64,000 nt of DNA from Prorocentrum cordatum (lineage: Eukaryota; Sar; Dinophyceae; Prorocentrales; Prorocentraceae), in NCBI GenBank assembly GCA_963575745.1, contig CAUYUJ010018708.1:133289-197288 (forward strand), read 5' to 3'. Positions 45,734-54,825 of this stretch are shown one piece after another. The stretch's first letter is position 1. Each line of letters begins with the position of its first letter. The notes under the pieces were generated by a model. The model did not search any database, was not told where the DNA came from, and was given only the letters and a program-made list of their open reading frames with translations. A program made the translations under genes and the position numbers.

Positions 45734-45837
45734 ACTTGATCAAAAACGGCAGAATGGAACGGATCGCAGACGAATCTTTCCCATTCGCAGGCGGCTTGCG
45801 TTTAGGGCATGCACAGCTATTTGGAAAACGCTTCAAT
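45734..45837 (-). repeat. Split direct repeat A1 of element E
   Basis: About 104 bp. It matches 39394-39496 with one 2-base gap and about nine substitutions. It lies about 245 bp upstream of the gag-like ATG. Confidence 0.85.
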
Positions 45838-45839
45838 AT

Positions 45840-46215
45840 AGCACGAGTGGGTGCGTCCGCACGCCGCCCCCCCGCCAATTTCGGCACTCCTCTCGTACGA
45901 TTCGCTCCTCACTAGGAGCTCCCCCAGAGAAGGGGTTCGCACGCCGCCTCCCCGCCCACTTCGGCTCACCGCTCATACGGATCGCCCACAGGGAGCTTCA
46001 CTTACGGCCCCACCGGGCAAGTTCGCACGGCATCCCCCCTCTCATACTGAAGCACCACTTGCTCCGGCCACCCGTACCCCACAGGGATGTTCACTTACGG
46101 CCTCGGTCGGCGCGTTCGCGTTTGGCCCGCCACGCCGCTCCCCCCACGCGGGTCGTGTCCAGCAGGGAGTTCGGCGCGCCTACGCGCGCTTGTTCCTCAG
46201 TCCCCTGTACGAATT
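45840..46215 (-). repeat. Diverged satellite related to the 90-bp repeat
   Basis: Units with CCCACTTCGGCTCACC and CCCACAGGGAGCTTCACTTACGG recur at about 85-95 bp spacing and correspond to the reverse complement of the 57.9-62.0 kb satellite. Element E's A1 end abuts this array. Confidence 0.75.
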
Positions 46216-47310
46216 GCACCGCGGCGTGCTGTATATGAAGGGAAAGGACCGCCATGCGCCACTCGCGGCTGCATAGGGGCACTTCGCCAAGCCAATGATG
46301 CTTATCGACATGGAGTTCACAGCGGTTCGATCTACAATATGCCCTCCCTAAGCCGTGCACTCACGTCGCCCCCCCCCAACCCCCGCAGGTCCTCGGCGCC
46401 CCCCCTGGCTGGACACCACCAGGCGCCCAGCGGTTCGTGCGAACCAAAGAATATCGTCCCAAGCGCAGCCCTTCCCACCAAGAGAGACCGAACCCACTCG
46501 GACAACAGAAAGCGCGGAGGCGTCGCTGGATAACGAGCTCTGAGATGGGCGCCCCGAGCTTGCGCATGTGCGCCCGACACAGCACAGACTGGCACAAGCG
46601 ACGGAGAGATGTCGAACGCACATCCGACGGAGAGAGCCGCGCCAGCCAAGACGAAACGCGAAACACGTCACCCCTCCGCGCCCCTGCGGGTGTCCCAGCA
46701 ACCCCAGCAAGAAGAATCCACAAGCACATAGGCCCCAAGAGACCCCAAGGCGCCTCTAGAGGCCTCCAAGAGGCCCCCCAAAAGGCCCCCAGAGAGGCCC
46801 AGAGAGGCCTCAACGAGGCCCCCAACGAGGCCCCCAGAAGGGCCCCAAGAGGTTCCAGGAGATGCTTCCCGAAAAGCTCCCAAACGGCCTCCAAGACTGG
46901 CACCCGACTGCCCTCCAAGAGTCCCCAGAGAGACTTCTCAACATACCTGCACGTCAACAATGATGCACCGTGAGCCGGCGGAGTGAGCGAAGCTATGAAT
47001 CCGCCGATCCGGCGTGAGTTGTAAAAAACTACAGCATGAGCTTCAGCACTGCTAGAGGGGTTTGCCGGGATGGCTCCGCAGGGGAAAGGGGGAGGGGAGG
47101 AATGGGACGCACAGAGACATACTGGTACTATGTGTTCTCCTTGGAGGCGCGCGTCCGACCCCAACATGTAGTATAACCATCTTGCAGCATATCGTTTCCC
47201 AAGCGGTGTGGCCAGAAAACGCCCGCAATGGCGCATCCACTACAAGATCCCTCGGTGCGCACGTCTCCCCTGGGGCGGCGACGCACATATAGTAGAAGCA
47301 TGCTGGGGCA
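46216..47310. other. No gene recognised; decayed GAGGCCC minisatellite
   Basis: 46735-46935 is a loose array of AGAGGCCCCCA/GAGGCCTC motifs of about 12 bases. The long minus-strand frame across it is G/A/L-rich repeat translation with no domain. Confidence 0.55.
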
Positions 47311-49560
47311 ACGCCGAAGGAAGGGGCGGGGAGGCAGGGAGGGATGGGGGGGCAAGGAGGGAGGAAGGGGTGGGGGAGGGAGGGAGGGGGGGGAGGGAGG
47401 GAGGGGGGGAAGGGAGGAAGGGGGGGGGGGTGGAACGCAGCGACCAACAAACGAGGGGCATCACCTGCATGAGCGTGTCCTCGACAGGCGCTGGACTCCG
47501 CTGGTGGCGCGCGGAGGCGCGTCGCCAAGGCGGGGGGCGGCGCGCCCCGACAAGAGGCACCTGCGCGGACCTCCCCCCCCAGAGAAGGAGGAGGAGGAGG
47601 AGGAGGAGGAGGAGGAGGAGGAGGAGGAGGAGGAGCGCGACCTCCGCCGGTCGGAATAAGTGAGTAGAAATTAGGTGGTCTTTTCTCCTCTCCTTATTGT
47701 CAGCATATAAATCCTCTAAGTGGAAGACCCTTCAGCAGTCAAAACACAAGCAAATACCGGTGCAAGTACCAGTCACATCCTCATCAACTTGATGCACAAG
47801 CGGCTCTGTGAGGGGATCTAGGCTAGGTATACAGATGGAGAGATATAGAGATATTGAAATGGAGGAAGATAACGACAACTAGGAATGGGAAGGAGGAAAA
47901 AACGAATGAGAGAGAAGGGGTTGAAATATAGAAAGAAAGACTGTCAATACATATAAAATAGAAAGAGAGAGAGAGAGGGAAAGCGAGATGGAGAGATAGA
48001 GAGACACGCACACAACAAAAAAGGAGGCAGAGAGTGAGAGAGAGGATAGAAACCTTGTAAAGAAGGGGGTCGAGGGAGAGCAAGCCAGAGAGGCAAGGGT
48101 AGGAGAGAGATGGGAGGGAGCGGAGTGGGAGAGAGGGAGCGAAGAGGGAGGGAAGGAGGAGAGAGAGAGAGAGGAGGCCGACAGGAGGCTGTTGCAAGAA
48201 GGGAGGGAGAAGTGATGGGCGAGGGGGAGAGGAGGGAGGGGAGCAACGAATAATGATGGAGCCAGTGGCGCAACGAATAATGGGAGCTGTAGAAACATGA
48301 AGCAGGAAGGCGCTGGAAGTAGAGTGGGCTTCCGCCCGCCCCCTGAGGAGGGAGAAAGGAAACTGCTGGATCCTGGCAGTAGGAGGGCGCCTCTTAAAGC
48401 AGACTGGGATCTGGGCATTCTAAAAAAAAAAAAACATGTTTTCGACGACAGACGGGCATGGTTACGTCGCAGTGTGCTCCTCGACCAGCGCCAGCGCCCC
48501 GCCCTCCACAACCAGCGGCACGCCCGCACGGTGGGGTGTGTCGTGAGGGGGAGGCGGCCCTCTGAGGAGAGGCGGGGAGCTTCTCGGACGGCTGGGGGCT
48601 TCTTAGAAGGGCCCTGCAACCTCTGAGAATGAAGGGGCCTAGGGACACCCAAACAAACAGACACAACTCCCAGGAGTCCCCATCTGTTTCCATAGGCTCT
48701 GGATCCTCGGCTTCCCCTCCACGTCCCAGGTCTTCCATCTTTTCCAGGGCATCGGCGATGAGTTGTGTCTGTGTGTTTCTTCCCTCCCGAGAGGAGGAGG
48801 CTTGCTAGAAGCAGGGAGGGCTTCTGAGACGCCCCCGGCCTTCCGAGAAGGCCCCCCGCCTTCCTATCGTGCCGCCCCCCTCAGCAAACCCTCTCGCGAG
48901 CGCCGCCAACGGTGGCTTGCCGCACCCCTCGACAACACGGGGCTCCTTCCCTGCCGCGCGACACCCAGGGAAAACGCAGAGGCTTCCGCTCGCCGTCGGT
49001 CCCGCTCGGTCGGGTCGTCCAAGACATAAAACCCAGACTTCCTCACGTCGTGAGGAAAACATCGGCGGGTGATGCTTCCCCTGAGCAAGTTAAGACAATC
49101 AAGCCGGACGATGGAAACACTATGATGCAAGTATGTTGTCAGTATCGAGCTGACGTTCCACCCCTCGCGGGACTCTTCTGAGCCAAACTGACTACACTGA
49201 TCATGTGCATGCAAAGGCATTGAAACATTGCTCCATCATGTGCTCCATAAACGGCCTCCAGGTGCACTTTACCAGGCTCTGGCACCGCCAACCAAAGAAA
49301 CGGGATGAAACGCCGGTCCCCGGGAACTGGTCTATAGACCTCCCGGGACCCACGCTGCGAACAGGAACCACGACGCCGGAGGAACAGGTCTAGGGGACGC
49401 AAAGGAGGGTTAGTGCCAGAGGAAAATCGCTCTGGAAGGCCCCGGCCCCCAGAGGAGGGCAATATCAGCATCAAGCTGGGTTCGCTCACAGCACCTTGAC
49501 TCAAACCCCCCTTTTTCCCACGCTGAATTGAGAAAGGGGGGCCATTCCGCACGGCGCCAG
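47311..49560. repeat. Purine-rich low-complexity region
   Basis: 47320-47440 is (GGGA)n-like, 47585-47635 is (GAG)n, and 47850-48250 is GA/GAGAG-rich. 48260-49560 is mixed GC-rich sequence with a short A12 run (48421) and no recognisable gene. Confidence 0.65.
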
Positions 49561-49582
49561 CGCGATGAGCGCAGCTAGTTCC

Positions 49583-49584
49583 AG

Positions 49585-49655
<71 letters not shown>

Positions 49656-49800
49656 AAACGACGACGACGGCCATGACGACGGCCATGACGACGACGCCGC
49701 CGACGCCGACGCCGACGACGACGACGACGCCGCCGCCGACGACGACGACGCCAACGACGACGCCGACGACGACGACGACGACGACGACGAGGGCGAGGCT
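49583..49800. repeat. (ACG)n trinucleotide array
   Basis: About 200 bases of ACG/GACGCC repeats with few interruptions. The T-rich and V-rich frames are artefacts. Confidence 0.95.
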
Positions 49801-50501
49801 GGGGAAGAGGACGAGGGCGCGGGCGGGGGGGCGTCGAGGAGGGAGGACGGGTGCTCAGCCCCACCGCGCCCCTCGGGAGCCCATCGCTGCGCCGCTGAGC
49901 TTCGCCTCCCGCCCGCCGCGAGGCGGCCCACCGAGGCCCGCGGCGCACGGCTCGGCGAGTTGCCCTCGAAGAACCGCGCGCCTCACTCGCCCTGCCGCCG
50001 CCGCTGCGGGCCGCCTCCTCCGGCCAGGCCGCGCCGGCGGCACCGGGCCTCCGCCGCGGAGGCCCCCCGCACACCGGCGCCGTGGCCGCCACCATGCAGG
50101 CTCGCTGCAGCCCCCGCCGGAGGGCACCAGCCTGAGGGGCAAACGAACCTACGCCTCGCCCCTGAACCACCTTCGCTTCCAAGCGGGAGCCGAGCGATGC
50201 CAGACTGCCCGTGGGGTGGCCCGCAGCGGTCAGGCTGCCTGGCGAGCAGGCGCGTGGCATGATTTGCTCTTGCCCGGAGGCAAAGGCGGGGTGGGCACTT
50301 CACCCTGTGATGGCCGCCGAGCCTGCTGCCTTCCTCTGGCGCCGCTAGGGCGAGCCCGGCCTCGGCGACAGCGCCGCGCGGCCACGGCGGCACAGCTGGG
50401 CAGGCGCGCTAGAGGGCCCCGGCGAGGGGTCCCCTGCGGGCGAGGCGGGCGCCGCGGCAGGCAGAGAGCGCGCCCGATGCCAGCGGCGGGTGCTCATGCT
50501 G
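49801..50501. other. No gene recognised, GC-rich
   Basis: Flank downstream of the broken dsRBD gene. Open frames on both strands are A/R/P-rich without motifs. Confidence 0.5.
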
Positions 50502-50977
50502 TCAGGACGCGTACTCGGTGGACCCGGCTGCGTCAGGTGAGGCTGGCGGCTCCGGGCCTGCGGGCTTCTCGCGCTCGGCGGCGGCGGCCGCACCGTCGCT
50601 GTCGGCCAGCGGCTGCACGAGGCCTGCCGCGTGCAGCCTCGGGTCCAAGGGGGGCTCCCGCTCGGCGGCAGCGGCCAGCGCGCAGTCACTGCCGGCCGGC
50701 GGTTTGAGCAGAAGCTCAAGCATGCGCTGCGCTGCGGACTGCGCCGCCGCCGCCTTCTTCTGGCACGGGGCCCCCGTGCAGGGCGGCGGCTGCTCGAGGC
50801 CTGCCAGGCCCAGCCCAGGCAGCGTGACGGTGCACTGGAATGAGCCGTTGAAGCTGGACGCGTATGCGATGTCGTCTTTTCTGACCGACCGGCCCAGGCG
50901 CAGCTGCACATTGGTGGCCAGCAGGCCCTTGTAGTCCATGGGGCGAGGCGTTGCGGGGGGACGAGCCGCGCCACCTT

Positions 50978-51441
50978 GAGCGCATGATATATTCGCGGCC
51001 ATAACGGGCGTTCTGGGGGCAAGGCTGTCGGCGGGGGTGGCGTAACGTCCACCCCCCGCCGCCCTGGTTCCGACACCACAGCGCCTGCACGCTTCACGGC
51101 AAGCGCCAGAGTGCGCAGCACAGAATGCACCGCCGCAGCCGCGTGCACCACATCGCCAAAGTACTGCGCAGCGCATATGTGCAGCACCACAGTGATTGTT
51201 TTCCCCCACACCCTCTGTCGTGCATTATTATGTGCTGGTGTTTGCCGAACGACGAAGGCGCCCGAGAGACGGACGACGACGACGACGACGCCGACGACGA
51301 CAATGACGAGGACGACGACGGAGACGGGGACGACGACGAAGACGACGAAGACGACGACGATGACGACGAAGAGGACGAAGAGGACGAAGAGGACGAGGAC
51401 GAGGACGGGGACGAAAACGACAAAGACGACGATGACGACGA

Positions 51442-51488
<47 letters not shown>

Positions 51489-51836
51489 ACGAAGACGACG
51501 GACGCCTCTGAAGGTCTCTGGAGGTCTCTGGAAGCCGAAGGAGGATTCCAGAGACCTCTGGAGGCGTCTGCAGGCCCTTCGAGGCCCTCGACGACGAGAA
51601 CGAGGACGACGCCAGGGACGAGATGAGAACGGGGACGAGGACGACGATGACGACGAGGAGGAGGAAGAAGAAAAGGACGAGGCCGACGACAAGGACGACG
51701 ACGAGGACGACGAAAACGACGAGGAGGAGGACGGACGCCTCTGAAGGTCTCCAGAAGTCTCAAGAGGCCAAAGGAGGTCTCGGGAGACCTCTGGGGGCGT
51801 CGCTTGGCCTTTCGAAGCCCACGACGACGACAAGGA

Positions 51837-51894
<58 letters not shown>

Positions 51895-52083
51895 AAAGAC
51901 GACAATGACGGGGACGGCGACGAGGACGAGGACGAGGACGCGGACGAGGACGACGACGACGACGACGGACGCCTCTGAAGTCTCTGGAGGCCTAAGGAGG
52001 TCTCCAGAGACCTCTGGAGGCGTCTGGAGGCCCTTCGAGACCGTCGGCAGGCGAGGACGACAACGACGAGGGCGACGACCGCC

Positions 52084-52120
<37 letters not shown>

Positions 52121-52328
52121 CGACAGGGACGACGACGACGACGACGACGAAGACGACGAAGACGACGAAAACGACGATGACGACGATGACGACGACTAAA
52201 GCGACGACAACGACGACGCCGACGCCGCCGCCGACGGCGACGACGACGACGACGGGGACGTGGACCTGGAAGGGGTCGGGGACGGGGACGGGGACAGGGA
52301 CGGGGACGGGGACGAGGACAGGGACGGA

Positions 52329-52361
<33 letters not shown>

Positions 52362-52607
52362 AACGACGACCGCCTCTGAAAGTCTCGGGAATTCTCCGGA
52401 GGCCTAATTCAGGAAGTTTCTGGAGGCCTCTGGAGGCATCTGCGGGCCCCGCGAGGCCCTCGGACACGACGACGAACGTTATCGCATTGACAATGCCAGA
52501 GGCGCACAACGGGGGGGGAAGGGGTGAGTTTTACGTTATGGGGTGGGGGGGGGGGTGAGGGGTGGTTCATAACTCGAATTATGGCCCAGAGGCTTTAAAA
52601 GCACGCT
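50978..52607 (-). other. 1.63-kb insertion or GA-AG intron in dsRBD copy 2
   Basis: Compared with the intact paralog, coding sequence breaks exactly here. The plus-strand string CCTT flanks it on both sides (50974-50977 and 52608-52611). Read on the minus strand, the borders can be placed as AAG|GAGCGTGC...CGCTCAAG|GTGGCG. That is a GA donor and AG acceptor followed by G, a pattern known for dinoflagellate introns, and it keeps the frame. The inside is non-coding: GAC/GAG arrays with four foldback units. Confidence 0.55.
51240..52470 (+). repeat. GAC/GAG arrays with four ~95-bp foldback units
   Basis: (GAC/GAG)n stretches alternate with a conserved segment starting GACGCCTCTGAAG at 51501, 51734, 51968 and about 52368. 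In the third unit the segment has arms of about 26 bases that pair imperfectly with each other (CGCCTC...GAGGCG). Spacing is 233, 234 and about 400 bp. Confidence 0.85.
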
Positions 52608-52834
52608 CCTTCTTCTGCCGCGGCAGCGCCCGCGGCTGCGAGAGGCGGCGCGGGGGTGGTCGCGAGCTGCGCTGCCGCCCGCCCTGACCCCGCCAACCCC
52701 TGCATGGCCGCCTGTGCCGCGCTCTGCTCCGCGAGGCTCTTCTTGGAGCAGGCCTCCCCTGTGAAGGACGGGGCATCGAGGAGAAACGTGAGCGTGACCG
52801 TGCAAACGAAGGGCGCCGCGGGAGCCGTGACGTA

Positions 52835-53064
52835 TGATGGGCTCATTTTCCACCACCACTCCCATAGGTAGGAGAGGGAGGAGGAGGAGGAGGAGGAGGA
52901 GGAGGAGGAGGAGGAGGAGGAGGAGGAGGAGGAGGAGGAGGAGGAGGAGGAGGAGGAGGAGGAGGAGGAGGAGGGGGTGGGGGAAGGGGAGGAGGAGGAC
53001 ATCCTCATCCTCCCGTCTCCCCCGTCTACATATGGTAGTGGTGGTGGAAAACTTGCCCATCGAT
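52835..53064. mobile_element. 230-bp TIR insertion (introner-like) in dsRBD domain 1 of copy 2
   Basis: Ends are inverted repeats of about 37 bases (about 31 matching): 52835-52871 (TGATGGGCTCATTTTCCACC...) against the complement of 53028-53064. The triplet GTA flanks both sides (52832-52834; 53065-53067). Deleting the insert and one GTA gives ...GAG TAC GTC ACG..., i.e. E-Y-V-T, exactly as in the intact paralog (residues 79-82). The interior is a (GGA)n array of about 110 bases. Confidence 0.8.
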
Positions 53065-53245
53065 GTACTCAACGTCGCCGCTCGCCAAGGGCCGCCGCAG
53101 CGTACGCGACGCGAAGACGTTGAGCTGGCTCTTGCAGTCCGCCCTGCCCACGGCTGCTGGGGCGCCCGCCGTGGGCTGCGCCTGCTCCGCGGCGAGCGGG
53201 CAGCTCAGCTCCAGCGCCGCCTCCTGGGGGCCCCGAAGCCTAGAC

Positions 53246-53430
53246 CCAGGCAAGTTTACTTGCATGCACGGGGGGGGGGCCTGAGCCTGAACCCGAAAAA
53301 AAGCCGCAAACGACCTGCATTGTGCGGACAGCACGCGGGTCGAAAGGCGCTGGCGCGCCAGTGTTCGTCTAAAGAGGGGCGAGGCGGGGAGTGGGGGGGG
53401 GAGGAGCGCCATGCAGGTAAGCTTGCCCAA
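53246..53430. mobile_element. 185-bp TIR insertion near the N-terminus of dsRBD copy 2
   Basis: Inverted ends: 53248-53268 (AGGCAAGTTTACTTGCATGCA) and the complement of 53410-53428, about 17 of 19 matching. CCTAGA flanks both sides (53239-53244 and about 53433-53438). The core TGGGCAAG(T/C)TT is shared with the right end of the 52835-53064 insertion. Similarity to copy 1 starts immediately inside the gene-side flank. Confidence 0.6.
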
Positions 53431-53499
53431 CCCCTAGAGGAGGGCCCGAGGCCCCTGCAGGTCCCATATAGCAGTTATGCGGACTCGGGTGATGGACCA

Positions 53500-53560
53500 C
53501 GAGAGGAGGAGGAGGAGGCGGAGGAGGAGGAGGAGGAGGAGGAGGAGGAGGAGGCCTGGG
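53500..53560. repeat. (GGA)n array
   Basis: About 55 bases of GGAGGA/GGC repeats. Confidence 0.9.
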
Positions 53561-54730
53561 CGCCACGGCCGAGGTCATCCGAGGTCCGCCCGCGCGCAAC
53601 CGCGAGCCAGAAAACGTGCGGGTCGGCAGCGCTGCCCGCCAGTGGCACGCGTGGGGACCGGTGTTCGTCCCGAGCTGTTGTGCACGGTACCGGGGCCTGG
53701 CGGGGGGGCCCCAGACGCTGGAGATTGCCAAAAATAACAAGGTGGTCTGGAGAATGAGGGGGGGGCCCCAATCCTGAGGTGCTCGTTCTGGGGACCTTCC
53801 TGGAGACACTCGCGCCGCTCATGCGTCAATCCTGCGTCGAACGTCCCTTGCATTGAGTCGAACCTGGGTCGTCTTCGAGCCGAACTTGAGTCAACCTGGT
53901 GCCGAGCTGGAGTCGAACTAGAGTCGTACTCTAGTCGAACAGATCCGCCAGGTGGGCCCCAGGAGGGTCCCGGAAACGAACATCTAACTCCTCTCCCCTC
54001 CCCGCTCCCCTCCCCCACCCCAGACGTCATAATTTTGCACAACATCGACTCCCAAAAGTCTCGACCCATTTTCCGGGGCCGGGTTCTCATCCCGAATTGC
54101 TTTTTGACGGTCCCTGGGCCCTGCGAGGGCCCCCAGAGGCCCCAAATGGCAACACATTGTTTTCTTAGCAAAGCAGCCGAACAGCAGCAAAGGTAAAGAG
54201 GCGAACCGAGGAGTAGGAGGTCGGCTCTAAGGAACAGGGCAGAGCACGGCCATGAGCAGCTTAGTTTTTCTTTGTGCTACCAGGGATCGGGGAACTCAAA
54301 AAGTGCCCATACCGCTACTCCCCAGATCTCTTCCTGGGTGTGTTCTGACCAGGATTTCGAGGGGAATCCAACGATGGCGACGAGAGCCTCCCAGACGAGC
54401 AGAAAAGGGGCAAACGGGGGAAGGATAGCGGTATGGGTACTCTTCCCCCCCTGGGGGATCGAAGCCAACCAGACCAAAAAAAGTAGCCCGCATTGCAGCG
54501 AGAACAGAACGCCAAACAGACACTCTGCAAATCTCACGCGCGTCGCCGGGCGGGCGTGGGGTCCCCGCCCCCCCTTGTGGGACTCTTCCTGTGGTCCTTC
54601 CTGACCTTCTGGAGAGAACCCTCTCGCGAAGCCCCCATCCCCAGACCCCCTCGAGCCATACAACAAAAATCACGACGAAGGTTTTTCGCCGATTTCGGCC
54701 TCTGGGGGTCCTCACCGGGCGTCGGGACTG
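53561..54730. other. No gene recognised; dispersed repeat and GTCGAAC motif cluster
   Basis: 53824-53945 has about seven GTCGAAC/GAGTCGAAC motifs, one inside an 8-bp-arm palindrome. 53995-54135 is an inverted copy of 54701-54825. Otherwise no coding evidence. Confidence 0.55.
53995..54135 (-). repeat. Dispersed ~125-bp repeat, copy 1 (inverted)
   Basis: Its complement aligns to 54701-54825 through GGCCTCTGGGGG, GTCAAAAA, GGGATGA, AAATGGGTCGA and ATGACGTC(T/G)GGG. Identity is roughly 75% by eye. Confidence 0.75.
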
Positions 54731-54825
54731 TCAAAAAACGACTCGGGATGAAAAACCAGTCCTGGGAAATGGGTCGAAACCTCGGAGGGTCGACGTTGCA
54801 AACAAATCATGACGTCGGGGGTCTG
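54701..54825 (+). repeat. Dispersed ~125-bp repeat, copy 2
   Basis: Partner of 53995-54135 in opposite orientation. It overlaps the last 30 codons and stop of the dsRBD gene, so the annotated C-terminus may be repeat sequence. Confidence 0.75.

Larger units (their letters stand above)
39155..45837 (-). mobile_element. YR retrotransposon E with split direct repeats and a methyltransferase
   Basis: Minus-strand order: A1 repeat, gag-like ORF (45488-44145), RT (43649-42765), RNase H (about 42580-41980), tyrosine recombinase (about 41600-40533), methyltransferase (about 40530-39748), B1, A2, B2. A1 matches A2 and B1 matches B2 at roughly 90% identity by eye. This A1-ORFs-B1-A2-B2 layout is that of Ngaro/PAT-type YR retrotransposons. 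Joining the outer end of B2 to the outer end of A1 recreates the internal B1-A2 junction, which fixes both boundaries. No target-site duplication is seen, as expected for recombinase-mediated insertion. Frameshifts between domains make this copy defective. Confidence 0.85.
50502..53245 (-). pseudogene. dsRBD-like protein gene, copy 2, split by insertions
   Basis: Minus-strand pieces match the intact copy at 54731-56326. 53245-53065 encodes the end of the N-terminal region and the first half of domain 1 (KSQLNVFASRTLRRPLASGD). 52834-52608 encodes the second half (VTAPAAPFVCTVTL, then GEACSKKSLAEQSAAQAAMQ). 50977-50502 encodes a domain like 2/3 (DYKGLLATNVQLRLGRSV, CTGAPCQKKAAAAQSAAQ) and a new A/P/E-rich tail to the stop. 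Removing 52835-53064 and 50978-52607 restores an in-frame alignment to copy 1. So it is either a gene with unusual introns or an insertion-killed paralog. It has two dsRBD-like domains against three in copy 1. Confidence 0.6.

Noticed and set aside
46361-47236. 291-codon minus ORF rich in G, A, L and W
   Set aside because: Its body is the translation of a decayed GAGGCCCC minisatellite; no motif and no conserved start context.
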